The translations under genes and the position numbers were made by a program. This document shows positions 47,320 through 56,948 of a stretch of DNA of 64,000 nt, one piece after another. The notes under the pieces are model-generated. The model was given only the letters and a program-made list of their open reading frames with translations. It did no database searches and was not told where the DNA came from. Source of the DNA: Paenilisteria rustica (lineage in GTDB: Bacteria > Bacillota > Bacilli > Lactobacillales > Listeriaceae); NCBI RefSeq assembly GCF_013820765.1, contig NZ_JABJVM010000007.1, forward strand, positions 1 to 64,000. Reading direction: 5' to 3'. Every line of letters begins with the position of its first letter. Positions within the stretch are counted from its first letter, which is position 1.

Positions 47320-47357
47320 TTAGAAAGCGGTGTTGCAGGCTTTCTGTATGATTTAAA

Positions 47358-47371
47358 TGTAAACGGTTTCG
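47358..47371. promoter_or_regulatory. Candidate cre site before bglA
   Basis: TGTAAACGGTTTCG fits the cre consensus apart from the last base, 69 bp upstream of the bglA start. Confidence 0.6.
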
Positions 47372-47609
47372 GTTGGAATGTAAATATGATTTGAGGAAAT
47401 GGGTTGATGTTTCAGTGAGTTGGAATATGTTTCATGCGGGGAACACCTTGTTTCATGTGAAGGGATAATATCTAATATTTAGGGTGATTTTCGGCGTTCA
47501 GGATCAAAAAACGAGCGTTTAGGAGTGAAATGGTTTTTTGATTATTTTTTGTGATAAAATTTACATCGGTATCGAAAGTATCTATTTCAAAGTTGGGAGA
47601 CTTTTAGTA

Positions 47610-47638
47610 TTTACAAAGCGAACGTATATTCGTATAAT
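47610..47638 (+). promoter_or_regulatory. Promoter of the wapA-like gene
   Basis: -35 TTTACA (47610-47615), 17-bp spacer, -10 TATAAT (47633-47638). This leaves an untranslated leader of about 220 nt. The rest of 47372-47609 shows no gene. Confidence 0.8.
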
Positions 47639-47804
47639 GGTAAAGAAGTCAAGAAAGGTGGGGATGCCATTTTGGAGTGGTTTATGCGGGATGTAGCTGA
47701 ATTGAGTAAATTCATAGTTAGAAAAACAAGAAAAAAATAATTTATTAGAAAAAAACGAAAAAAGCATTGTTTTCCAAGGTTAATTATGTTACTTTGTAGT
47801 TTGT

Positions 47805-47818
47805 TGAAAACGCTCACC
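47805..47818. promoter_or_regulatory. Candidate cre site in the wapA leader
   Basis: TGAAAACGCTCACC matches the cre consensus at all but the last base. It lies ~165 bp inside the transcript, where CcpA could block elongation. Confidence 0.45.
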
Positions 47819-47866
47819 AAAAAAAGAGATGGTAAGAAAAAATACAAAAAGCGGAGGAGTTTTTGC

Positions 47867-50800
47867 ATGAAGACGTGGCTGAAAAAGGGGTTATTAGTGT
47901 GGTTGGTTTTTGCGTTGGTTGTTTCAACATTACCAGCATTTGAACCACGCGCGGAGGAAACAAAGGGGGATGCGGCACCGACACCGAAAACGACGGCGGA
48001 AGCGAAGCCAGTGGAAGTGGTTGAGGAACGCACGGAGAATGAGCTTGTTTTTGATAATCAGAATGGTTCTTTCACGAAACAGATTTTTACGGAACCGGTC
48101 AATGTGAAGGAAGATGGCGAGTGGGAGCGGGTTTCCAATGACTTGGTGACGACGGATGAGGATGTCATTGAGGCGGAACGGACGGAGATTCAAGCGCAAT
48201 TCCTACCGAAGATGGAAAATGGGAAATATAGTACTTTTGGAGAGGGAAACGAAGCGATTACGTTTGGTTTTGAATCTGCGGAAGGTGAGAACGAAAAAAC
48301 AGCTGTGACGGACGTGGAAGCTAGCGTCGATGGCAATGAAGCGCGATTTAAAGAGGTGTTACCGAACACGGATTTGCGAAATTTACATTTTAACACGTCT
48401 GTGAAGGAAGACATCGTCGTTAATGAATATAATGGATTTAATACGTATAATTTCCGATTGGACACGAAATTGAAAGTGGAGCAATTGGAAGATGGTTCGA
48501 TCAGCTTTACGAATCGCAAGGGCGCGGTGGTGTTTGAATTGCCGAAGCCGGTGATGTCGGACTCGAAAATCGATGAGAAATCGGGCATCGCGGTGAGTTC
48601 GGATGCGGTGGAATTCAAGCTGGAGGCGTTGACGAGTACGGTTTATTCGTTGCAAGTGGTGGCGGATGCGGACTGGTTGAAGGCGGAGGATCGGGTGTAT
48701 CCGGTTTATATTGATCCGAGTGTGCAGCTGAAAAAGGTGACGGATGCGCATATTGCGAGTGCTTACCCGACGGCGAATTATTCGGGAAGCAAGTTGTGGG
48801 ACGCAGGTCAAGGCGAGTATACGATGTCGGTTGGTCAATATGACGGCACGACGGGGATTAATTACGCGTATATCAAGCCGGATGTGTCGTCGCTAGCGAA
48901 AGCTTCGATTGAATCGGCGACGTTTAAAGCGTATGCAAAATGGCATTACTATCCAGCATCGCCGAACTTGGTGAAATTGGATGAGGTGAAGAGTGCCTGG
49001 ACGCCGGGTGCGGTGACGTGGAATACGAAACCGACAGCGACGAACATTGCGGAGACGAATGTTGGACGCGGGCAGTGGGCCAGTTTTAACGTGAAAGATA
49101 CGGTGCAGGCATGGGCGCAGGGCACGCGGGTGAACTACGGTTTCATGATGCACACGACGAATACGCAAGGTTTTTGGAAAAAGTTCACGGCGACGGAAAC
49201 GGGGACCAATGTACCGTATTTGGAAGTGACGTATACGTATGCGAAACCGGCAAAAGCGGTTGCGAAAACGTATTCGAATGGACCGGGAACTGGCACGGGT
49301 TATATGGATTTGACGTGGAACGCGGTGCCAGGTGCGACGGGTTATAAAGTGATTATGGCGAATGGGTATAATTATGAGCAAATCCCAGTCGGCAATGTGA
49401 CGTCGTGGTCAACGAAAGGCAAGGGGATTTTCCCGACGCAAGCCGAGCTGGATGAAGGTGAATTTGATTTTCACACAGATGGCAAGGGTGCAGAATTTGC
49501 GAATGATCCACGGGAACTCTATGAGAACGGCTTCCAATATGGCAGTACGTTTGGCTTACGGAATCAGCAAAAATACATCGTTCGGGTTTTAGCGACATTC
49601 CCAGGTGGGGATAGCCCGACGTCGGATATTACGGATGTGTACATGCCGATTGAGACGCCAGCAGCACCGACTGGGAAAGCGTACGCGAACTTGGCCGGCA
49701 CGAATACGGGTTATGTGCAAGTGAACTGGGCGCCTGTTGCGAATGCAGAAGGTTATATTGTGACGATGTTCGACGGGAAAAAGGATGTCGAATTTGATGT
49801 TGGGAATAAGACATCGTGGACGACGCAGCATAAGGGACTTTGGCCAACGCAAGCGGAAATTGCGGCTGGTGGCTGGGCGTTGCATACGGACGGAAAAGGC
49901 GCCGAGTTAGCGCAAGATCCTTCGCCGGTGTATACGAATTCTGGCGGAACGTTAGGGCATTTGAAAAACTATGCTTTCCGAGTGAAGGCATATACGAAGA
50001 CAGGACAACAAGGTGCCAGCACGATTTCTGGGACGTACAAAGCGACGATTCCGCTTGTTGGTTCGCAGCAGGGAATGGTGGATTATTGGACATCGATTCC
50101 AGTTATTGGCGGCGAAGTCAATGCGACGAACGGGAATTTCTTGTTCAGCGAGACGGATTTTGAGTTGGAAGGACGCGGGCCGAGCATTAATATTAGCCGA
50201 ACGTTTAACAGTCAAAATGACCAAGTCGGCTTGTTCGGGAAAGGTTGGACGAGTACACTGGAAACACGCGTCGTGGAACAAGCGAACGGCGATGTGATGT
50301 TGTATGAATCCGATAATAAAACGCAATTGTTTATGAAAACGGGCACGACGTATGAGGCACCTGCTGGTGTGTATAGCGAACTGACGAAAACGGCGACGGG
50401 CTTTTTGATGGTGGAGCAGGATAAATCGGAAGTGGCGTTTAATGCGACGGGGCAACTTTTGAGTGAGAAGGATCCGAATGGGAATTTGTTGACGTATACC
50501 TACGCGAGTGGGAAGTTGACGGGGATGACGGATGCGTCTGGTCGGAAGGTGAGCGTGGCTTACAACGGTGCGCAGATTTCGAAGGTGACAGGACCGGAGA
50601 ACCGTGATGTGACGTTTACGTATGATGCGGCGAAACAATTGACGGCATCGACTACACCGCGTGGGAAGGCGTATCGTTATGGCTATACGGACGGCTTGTT
50701 GACGGCGATTTATGATCCGAAGCATACGGAAGCGACGCCGTACAAGACGGCGTATGAATATGCGGATAAGAAACTGGTGAAGGTGACGGATCCAGTTGGT

Positions 50801-53800
50801 AAAGCGACAACGCTGAGCTATGCGCCTGAGAAGCGTGAGGCGACGCTGGTGAACGCGAAAGGTAAGAAGACGGTTTATACCTACAATCAGGCGGGAAATC
50901 CTGAGAAAGTGATTGTGGACGCGGATGGCTTGAAGTTGAGCACGACGACAAGCTATGAGGCGAATAATCTGATTAAAGAAGTGAGTCCAAAAGGGCAAGA
51001 AGAAACGTATACGTATGACGCGGACGGGAATGTGACGTCGGTAACCGATCCTTATGGGACGGAGAATTATACGTATAATGAGAATAATGACGTGATTTCC
51101 GCAACAGATACGGAGAATCGCGAAACAACAACGGCATACAGTGGCGCGGATGCGGTATCCGAGACGAATCAAACAGAGGCCAACATGTCTTCAGTGACGC
51201 AATACGATGCTTACGGAAACCCGATAAGCGGAAGTGGTGAGCTATCCGTTGCTGGGAATTTAGTGTTGAACAGTGGTTTTGAAAGTGGAACGGCACTCGC
51301 TAATTGGAAAATGATCCAAAGCAATGCGACGGGCGGTTTAAGTTTTGACAGCGCTGAAAAAGCACCAGGTATTTTAGGCGGAAGTGGCGCGCTGAAAATC
51401 ACGAGTGAAGGTATCAATGCGGAGAAAGGGTATACCGCAGCGACGCAATATATTGATGTGGAGCCAGACACAACCTACACATTAAGTGCGTCTATCAAAA
51501 CAGCGAATATGAGCAATTCCGATGTCTTTCCAATGGTACGTGCCCAAACTGCCGCTGGGAAAGATGTGACAGATGGCACGGCATGGCACTCGAACCGAGC
51601 GGCATCCATTCAAGGGAACCGTGGCTGGTTGAAGCGCCAAGTTACGTTCACAACGACTAAAGAAACAGGGAAAGTCTTGTTGTATCTCACTGGTGAACAG
51701 ATGGCTGGATCGAAAGGCAAGGCTACGATTTGGTATGACAACGTGCAACTAGAAAAAGGCAGTATCGCGTCGAGTTACAATCCAGTCGTGAATAATAGTA
51801 TGGAGAAAAGCACGGAACTGACGGCAGAAGGTTGGTCGCGCACAGGAAATGCGGCGTTAACTGCCTTACGTGTCACGGATGAAGAAGGATTTAGTGGGGC
51901 TAGCTCTGTACAACAGGAGCGTAAAACGACGGCAGAAGCCAATGCCTATCTCGGCCAAGTGGTACCACTGAACCAAACAACAGCAAAAGCCGTTACGATT
52001 ACAGGGATGTCTAAATCCGAGAATGCGAAAACAAGCGGTACAAACAAAATGAGCGATGACTATGCGCTATGGGCCGATGTGAAATACACAGATGGCACTA
52101 ACGAATATGTCCGTGCGAAATTCCCGCTTGGAACGAATGACTGGAATCGAAGTGCTGTTGTCGTAAAAGCAGCGAAATCAATTCAAACCATTCGCGTGTC
52201 GACGATGTTCCAAAACGGCGTGACAGGGAAAGCTTGGTTTGATGACATAAGGATTCTCGATGGCGAAGTGATGACGGAGAATACGTACGATGCGAATGGA
52301 AATTATGTGGTCGCTTCGTACGACGAAGAAAATCGCAAATCCGCCTTCACGTATGACGTCTATGGCAACAAACTCACCGAAACCGATGAAAAAGGGAATA
52401 CGAAGAAGCTCGAATATAATGTCGATAATCAATTGACAAAAACAACACTGGCGAACGGAACAGCTGTGGCATATAAATACGATGACAACAGCAATACTAC
52501 CGAGAAATTCGTAACCGCAGACGGCAAAGAACAGCAAAATAGCTATGCATACGATAGCGACAACAAAGTCACCCAATTCACAGACGCTCTAGGTCGCAAA
52601 ATCAGCTACGAATACGATGCCAATGCGAACCAGACAAAAGTTACAAAACCAAACGGTGACACCATTGAAAGCATCTATGATTCCGCGGACCGCGCGACAG
52701 GTGTGAAATGGAATGGTCAAACGGCTTTCAGCTTCCAGTTTGACCCGAATGGCAATGAAACGAAAGTGACTGACGCACTATCTGGCATGGTACGCGATAA
52801 AGCCTATGATGATGCCGACCGTATCACAAAACAAACAGAACGTGGCGGTAGTGTTTCCTGGACATACAAAGACAAACCAAGCAAAGACAACAAAGGAAAA
52901 ACCGACAAAATCAATGAAGTTGTTGTCTCGCATGGTGCGCACAATTACAAAGCAACCTATGACTATAATGCCTTAGATCAAAATACAAAATTCAACGATG
53001 GCTCCCGTAACTATTACCTAGATTATGATGAATTTGGGAATGTCAGCCAGTATATCAACGGAAATGGCGTTGGAACGAGCTTCACCTATGATGCCACGCA
53101 AAAAGTACGCGACATCCAAATCGGTAACAAACTTGGTGATAGTGTATTTGAAGAAAGCTACACGTATGACGCGGCAAGTAACCGAACAGCCATTGACAAT
53201 AAAAAAGCCGGAAAGACAAGTTACGAATATGACGCGATCAACCAGCTAACCAAAGAAACACTGCCAGATGGTACTGTCAAAACCTACACCTATGATGGTT
53301 TTGGTAACCGCACAAAAGTGACCGATTCGAGCAAGACAAAAACCATCGATGCAAGTTATAATGATGGGAACCAGTTAACCACATGGAATGGCGACAAGCT
53401 AAGCTACGATACAAATGGCAATCGTCTAAGCGATGGTAAGTACACGTACACATGGGACACTGCAGACAAACTAACAGCCATCACGAAAAAAGGCGAGTCA
53501 AGCCCATTCGCAACATACAAATACGATGACGATAACCGTCGTATTGAAAAAACAGTCAATGGACAAACAATCAAGTATTACTATGATGGTGATAGTATTG
53601 ACGTTCTGTATGAAACAGACGGTGCAGGAACGGTTCAACGCCAATATGTTTATTCCGATAGTAACGTTCGAATGGCAATGAAAGTTGGTACAAAAACAGT
53701 CTTTTATCACTACAACGCGCATGGTGATGTGGTTGCTCTGACGAATGAAGCGGGTGACATAGTGGCAGAATACAGCTACGATGCATGGGGTAACGTCTTG

Positions 53801-54505
53801 CAAGCAACTGAGACAACTAACGAAGCCAAACAAAACCCATTCGGCTATGCTGGCTATACGTACGACAAAGAAATTGGTATGTATTACTTGATGGCTCGCT
53901 ACTATGAACCAGAACAAGGCATCTTTATCAGTGTCGACCCAGACCCAGGTGATGAAGATGACCCACTAACGATGAATAGCTACAATTATGCCAACAACAA
54001 CGCAGTAATGCATATTGATCCAGATGGACATTGGGTATGGCTGGCGATTAATGCGGGATTTGCAGCATATGATGGCTATAAGGCTTACAAGAAGACAAAG
54101 AGTTGGAAAAAAGCTGGAATAGCAGCAGCAAAAGGAGCTCTTGGTGGGGGTAAATTTAAACTAGCAAAAAAAGCTCTTAGAGGAGCTAAAAAATTATATC
54201 GGTTTGCCAAACCCAAAAATTATACACCAAAAGGCGCGGGAAGAAGAGGCGCTTTCAGAGCCGCTAAAAGGAAATTTGGAATACCTATGTCGCAACATCC
54301 AACTAGTGTTAAACCTGCAAAAAACAGGCAGGGTAAAGGAATACCGGGACGAGACTATACATTTGGAAAAGGTAAGCGAAAGAGAGTTATTAGAGACCAT
54401 TCTGGCGGACATAGGTATAAAGATGATCCTTCGCAAAATAGAGGGCCTCATTTTAACGGTAAAAATGGTCGTCATTATGACTATTTTGGAAGGTTGGCAT
54501 GGTAA
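47867..54505 (+). CDS. wapA: WapA/Rhs-family polymorphic toxin with HNH-type nuclease tip
   Basis: A 2212-residue secreted contact-toxin carrier, started at ATG 47867 behind GGAGGAG. Signal peptide ~1-31 (MKTWLKKGLLVWLVFALVVS, then TLPAFEPRA). A DNRLRE-type region at ~285-460 (SAYPTANYSGSKLW, AWTPGAVTWNTKP) and two Fn3-like segments (~463-725) follow. The Rhs entry domain begins near IGGEVNATNGNFLFSETDFE. YD repeats fill ~845-1120 and ~1470-2000, separated by two jelly-roll-like modules (LVLNSGFESGTALANWKM). The Rhs core is YAGYTYDKEIGMYYLMARYY to IDPDGHW (~1990-2056). The last ~157 residues are a basic linker and a toxin with RDHSGGHRYKDDPSQNRGPH and HYDY, resembling HNH/endonuclease VII-fold tips. 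B. subtilis WapA delivers nuclease tips to neighbouring cells. Confidence 0.9.
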   Translation: MKTWLKKGLLVWLVFALVVSTLPAFEPRAEETKGDAAPTPKTTAEAKPVEVVEERTENELVFDNQNGSFTKQIFTEPVNVKEDGEWERVSNDLVTTDEDVIEAERTEIQAQFLPKMENGKYSTFGEGNEAITFGFESAEGENEKTAVTDVEASVDGNEARFKEVLPNTDLRNLHFNTSVKEDIVVNEYNGFNTYNFRLDTKLKVEQLEDGSISFTNRKGAVVFELPKPVMSDSKIDEKSGIAVSSDAVEFKLEALTSTVYSLQVVADADWLKAEDRVYPVYIDPSVQLKKVTDAHIASAYPTANYSGSKLWDAGQGEYTMSVGQYDGTTGINYAYIKPDVSSLAKASIESATFKAYAKWHYYPASPNLVKLDEVKSAWTPGAVTWNTKPTATNIAETNVGRGQWASFNVKDTVQAWAQGTRVNYGFMMHTTNTQGFWKKFTATETGTNVPYLEVTYTYAKPAKAVAKTYSNGPGTGTGYMDLTWNAVPGATGYKVIMANGYNYEQIPVGNVTSWSTKGKGIFPTQAELDEGEFDFHTDGKGAEFANDPRELYENGFQYGSTFGLRNQQKYIVRVLATFPGGDSPTSDITDVYMPIETPAAPTGKAYANLAGTNTGYVQVNWAPVANAEGYIVTMFDGKKDVEFDVGNKTSWTTQHKGLWPTQAEIAAGGWALHTDGKGAELAQDPSPVYTNSGGTLGHLKNYAFRVKAYTKTGQQGASTISGTYKATIPLVGSQQGMVDYWTSIPVIGGEVNATNGNFLFSETDFELEGRGPSINISRTFNSQNDQVGLFGKGWTSTLETRVVEQANGDVMLYESDNKTQLFMKTGTTYEAPAGVYSELTKTATGFLMVEQDKSEVAFNATGQLLSEKDPNGNLLTYTYASGKLTGMTDASGRKVSVAYNGAQISKVTGPENRDVTFTYDAAKQLTASTTPRGKAYRYGYTDGLLTAIYDPKHTEATPYKTAYEYADKKLVKVTDPVGKATTLSYAPEKREATLVNAKGKKTVYTYNQAGNPEKVIVDADGLKLSTTTSYEANNLIKEVSPKGQEETYTYDADGNVTSVTDPYGTENYTYNENNDVISATDTENRETTTAYSGADAVSETNQTEANMSSVTQYDAYGNPISGSGELSVAGNLVLNSGFESGTALANWKMIQSNATGGLSFDSAEKAPGILGGSGALKITSEGINAEKGYTAATQYIDVEPDTTYTLSASIKTANMSNSDVFPMVRAQTAAGKDVTDGTAWHSNRAASIQGNRGWLKRQVTFTTTKETGKVLLYLTGEQMAGSKGKATIWYDNVQLEKGSIASSYNPVVNNSMEKSTELTAEGWSRTGNAALTALRVTDEEGFSGASSVQQERKTTAEANAYLGQVVPLNQTTAKAVTITGMSKSENAKTSGTNKMSDDYALWADVKYTDGTNEYVRAKFPLGTNDWNRSAVVVKAAKSIQTIRVSTMFQNGVTGKAWFDDIRILDGEVMTENTYDANGNYVVASYDEENRKSAFTYDVYGNKLTETDEKGNTKKLEYNVDNQLTKTTLANGTAVAYKYDDNSNTTEKFVTADGKEQQNSYAYDSDNKVTQFTDALGRKISYEYDANANQTKVTKPNGDTIESIYDSADRATGVKWNGQTAFSFQFDPNGNETKVTDALSGMVRDKAYDDADRITKQTERGGSVSWTYKDKPSKDNKGKTDKINEVVVSHGAHNYKATYDYNALDQNTKFNDGSRNYYLDYDEFGNVSQYINGNGVGTSFTYDATQKVRDIQIGNKLGDSVFEESYTYDAASNRTAIDNKKAGKTSYEYDAINQLTKETLPDGTVKTYTYDGFGNRTKVTDSSKTKTIDASYNDGNQLTTWNGDKLSYDTNGNRLSDGKYTYTWDTADKLTAITKKGESSPFATYKYDDDNRRIEKTVNGQTIKYYYDGDSIDVLYETDGAGTVQRQYVYSDSNVRMAMKVGTKTVFYHYNAHGDVVALTNEAGDIVAEYSYDAWGNVLQATETTNEAKQNPFGYAGYTYDKEIGMYYLMARYYEPEQGIFISVDPDPGDEDDPLTMNSYNYANNNAVMHIDPDGHWVWLAINAGFAAYDGYKAYKKTKSWKKAGIAAAKGALGGGKFKLAKKALRGAKKLYRFAKPKNYTPKGAGRRGAFRAAKRKFGIPMSQHPTSVKPAKNRQGKGIPGRDYTFGKGKRKRVIRDHSGGHRYKDDPSQNRGPHFNGKNGRHYDYFGRLAW

Positions 54506-55377
54506 TTATGAGTAAAGTATGGACTGAATTTAAGAAAAATGGACTAAATCCAGAGCTGAATTGTGTGGCGATAAATGGTATTGAAATGGAAATTGGTCAA
54601 CAAAACTATCAGAGGTATTGTATAGAAATACTAAGTGATATCTTACCTGGGAATTCTGATATGAATTACTTCGCTCTGATAGTTGAAGAGATAGAATTCC
54701 CCACACGTGTAGATCATTATAAAAAGGTTTGGAGGAAAAATAAAGATGTTATTAACAGTACGGAGTGTAGCTTATCTCAAGAATATGCAGAGGAAATAGA
54801 TGGGGTAACTTTCTTTTATGGAGTTGTTGAAATTAAGGATAATATATCCAAAAATATAATGAGCATAATTAATGGAATCCCAGATGCTATAGTCTTTGGT
54901 GAAATGACAAAATTGGAAAATTTAGATATACCAGCTATATTTCAAGATGAGTTTATAAAAGTGAATAGTGATGATACTTTTACACAACGTGATTATCCAA
55001 TTTATTTTCAGATGATGGATTCTGGATTTGAAATATGTCTTTATGTTTTTCTTTCTATTCCTTTTTCATCAAATATAGAAGGGAATGTTGAAATAGATAC
55101 GGAAAGATTGAAAGTTGAACTGAAAGAAATAGAGAATGAAAATTGGACAATCGATGGGAAAAAGGTTTTTATCTTCAGTATTCATGATAATAGGTTTGGA
55201 ATAGTGGGAGATGGAACTGTAGTGCCAGACTTCTTTTGGATGATAGGTTGCATTGAAGAAGATGGGCTTTGGGTAGATTTGTCCAGTGGGAATCATTGTG
55301 TCTATGAACAAACAGATCAAGGAATATTTTTGCTGTTTGATGAAATAAGGAGTTTTGTTGAGGCATGTAAGAGTTAA
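54499..55377 (+). CDS. Probable immunity protein for the WapA toxin tip
   Basis: A 292-residue cytoplasmic, acidic protein whose ATG 54499 overlaps the toxin stop codon by 7 bp, with GGAAGG inside the toxin end (ATG 54508 is an alternative). The reading frame is visibly richer in A+T than the wapA core and the gene after it, typical of exchangeable toxin-tip/immunity cassettes. I do not recognise the family; there is no signal peptide or membrane helix. Its assignment as the antidote to the HNH-type tip rests on position and coupling. Confidence 0.7.
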   Translation: MVIMSKVWTEFKKNGLNPELNCVAINGIEMEIGQQNYQRYCIEILSDILPGNSDMNYFALIVEEIEFPTRVDHYKKVWRKNKDVINSTECSLSQEYAEEIDGVTFFYGVVEIKDNISKNIMSIINGIPDAIVFGEMTKLENLDIPAIFQDEFIKVNSDDTFTQRDYPIYFQMMDSGFEICLYVFLSIPFSSNIEGNVEIDTERLKVELKEIENENWTIDGKKVFIFSIHDNRFGIVGDGTVVPDFFWMIGCIEEDGLWVDLSSGNHCVYEQTDQGIFLLFDEIRSFVEACKS

Positions 55378-55426
55378 TTAGGTTTTGATGAAAATAGTAT
55401 CAAATATGTTCAAGGAGGAACAAAAA

Positions 55427-55990
55427 ATGTCCACAAAATTCATGTATGAACGTTTACTAAAATGCCAACAGGAGCAGAAACTCGTAGCTATCTACACCGT
55501 TCGCGAAGCAGATTATTTCGAGGCGGGGTACATCGAAGCGCTCACTGCAAGCGACGTCATGTTCCGTGCAAGGCGCGCGGATGGCTATGAGGAAGGGTTT
55601 GTCGTGCTACCGCTGGAAATGGTGTATCGCATCGAAATCGACACGGCTTTTCTGAAAACCGCAGAATTACTCGCGAAACAGCTAGGCCAACCGAGAAGTC
55701 CAGCGTTCTTTGACAAAGCACCAAACAAAAAGCATTCGCTATTCGAAATTGCGGTGGATCATGTGTATCAAAATGAGGAAATCGCAGGTATCGAAATCCT
55801 AGGAGACGAGGCTCAGGTTGCGGGGATTATCGTTGGGAGTGATTATGAAGGCTTGGAAGTCAGTCTAGTCACCGATGAAGGACGCCCAGATGGCACTTGC
55901 TGGATTAAAAAAGAAGACATTATTGCGGTTCGTTTTGGCGGTAGCGTCGAGCAAGATATGATGCAGAAACTTCGGAAGCAAGCGAGGTAA
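55427..55990 (+). CDS. Two-domain beta-barrel-like protein, unknown
   Basis: A 187-residue protein started at ATG 55427 (MSTKFMYERLLKCQQEQKLV) behind AAGGAGGA; earlier ATG codons lack a site. It holds two related ~80-residue halves: FEAGYIEALTASDVMFRARR...VLPLEMVYRIEID...ELLAKQ, and VAGIIVGSDYEGLEVSLVTD...KKEDIIAVRFGGS...KLRKQ. Each half has the strand pattern of a small Sm/SH3-like barrel followed by a helix. A nearly identical copy of only the second half, with the terminator, is 2.9 kb downstream. It follows the immunity gene and may be part of the wapA transcript. Function not known. Confidence 0.65.
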   Translation: MSTKFMYERLLKCQQEQKLVAIYTVREADYFEAGYIEALTASDVMFRARRADGYEEGFVVLPLEMVYRIEIDTAFLKTAELLAKQLGQPRSPAFFDKAPNKKHSLFEIAVDHVYQNEEIAGIEILGDEAQVAGIIVGSDYEGLEVSLVTDEGRPDGTCWIKKEDIIAVRFGGSVEQDMMQKLRKQAR

Positions 55991-56038
55991 GATGGGAGTA
56001 GGCTCTTCTCGGGATTTGGAGGAGAGCTTGTTTTTATA
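55741..56038 (+). repeat. 298-bp direct repeat, left copy
   Basis: Matches 58630-58927 with about seven differences, at constant offset 2889. It covers the second domain of the 187-residue protein plus its terminator. The two copies flank arsC, a gene fragment and the hydrolase/TetR pair. Confidence 0.93.
56002..56037 (+). terminator. Terminator of the wapA accessory genes
   Basis: GCTCTTCTC (56002-56010) pairs with GAGGAGAGC (56019-56027), then TTGTTTTTA. A second copy lies in the right direct repeat (58891-58926). Confidence 0.8.
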
Positions 56039-56071
56039 GTGCGCTCAGAATGTGCAAATGCTAAGTGGTGA

Positions 56072-56284
56072 CAGTTCCCTATAGGCTTAGCAATAGTATA
56101 TGAAGAGAGAGAACCAGCGCTATTTCTAGTATATACAAGGATAATGAATTGCAAGCTACCGAAACAAGTGCATACTTTAAATCAGTCACTACAAAACTTT
56201 CTACGAAATAATGACAGTGCGCTTCTTCAAAAAATCGAGTCCAATCGTATCGTTGTAAAAGAAGATTTATTAGGTATACAATAA
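56072..56284 (+). pseudogene. Orphan 3' gene fragment
   Basis: A frame open from a stop at 56069 to TAA 56284 reads FPIGLAIVYEEREPALFLVY, then T-R-I-M-N-C and a helical end (HTLNQSLQNFLRNNDSALLQ) finishing KEDLLGIQ. This looks like the C-terminal ~70 residues of a real protein without its start; the only internal ATG (56144) has a poor site. It sits just after the left direct repeat, where displaced immunity or toxin-tip genes are often found in Rhs loci. Parent gene not identified. Confidence 0.45.
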
Positions 56285-56412
56285 GGTATAGAGCCACTAA
56301 TAGGAATTACCAAGGGGTGAATTAAGTTTTAATCTAGTGGAAGACAAAAATAAATATGCTAGGTATATAATTGTTCACCTACTATTTAAAATAATGAAGA
56401 GGTGCTTAAATA

Positions 56413-56826
56413 ATGAAAATTGCGTTTATTTGTATTCATAATTCGTGTCGGTCACAGATGGCGGAAGCATGGGGTAATAAATTATTAAGTGATATCAGCG
56501 AAATTTACTCTGCGGGTACGGAAGAGTATCCCGAAGTAAAGCCGTTAGCAGTAGCAGTTATGAGTGAAGTTGGGATTGACACATCAGATCAGTATCCAAA
56601 ACTATTAAAAGATATTCCTCCAAAGCTTGATATTTTGATTACTATGGGATGCGGAGTCGAATGTCCGTATGTGCCAGCCATTTACCGAGAGGATTGGGGT
56701 TTAGATGATCCAAGTGGTGGTCCGATTGAAGACTTCCGTATTACGCGTGATTTAATAGAAGAACGAGTAAAGCAACTTAGAGAAAGAATCCTAAATGGGG
56801 ATCTTAAGAATAAGCTTACAAAGTAA
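56413..56826 (+). CDS. arsC: ArsC-type arsenate reductase / LMW phosphatase fold
   Basis: A 137-residue protein of the thioredoxin-coupled ArsC family. The P-loop CIHNSCRS (Cys ~7, CX5R) lies at the N-terminus, the two resolving cysteines in TMGCGVECPY (~75-84), and the DWGLDDPSGG acid loop (~92-101). AGAGGTG precedes ATG 56413. It would reduce arsenate to arsenite. No arsR or arsenite exporter is nearby, so it is an orphan resistance or tolerance gene inside the repeat-flanked insert. Confidence 0.88.
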   Translation: MKIAFICIHNSCRSQMAEAWGNKLLSDISEIYSAGTEEYPEVKPLAVAVMSEVGIDTSDQYPKLLKDIPPKLDILITMGCGVECPYVPAIYREDWGLDDPSGGPIEDFRITRDLIEERVKQLRERILNGDLKNKLTK

Positions 56827-56893
56827 AAATACTATATTTAGCAAAAAAGTCTATTCCAGGTTATGAACAAAAAAATTCTTTAGAAATAAAAGT

Positions 56894-56923
56894 GGTGTTG
56901 CAAATTTTTAGTTTTGCAACACC
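56894..56923. terminator. Bidirectional terminator
   Basis: GGTGTTGCAAA (56894-56904) and TTTGCAACACC (56913-56923), perfect 11-bp arms between the convergent arsC and hydrolase genes. Confidence 0.85.
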
Positions 56924-56948
56924 ATCATTTTACAAATTATGTGGAATA

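Noticed and set aside
47543..47732. Frame reading SIYKANVYSYNGKEVKKGGD before wapA
   Set aside because: It has no ATG, GTG or TTG start behind a ribosome site, and a near-consensus promoter lies inside it; more likely leader DNA than a gene remnant.
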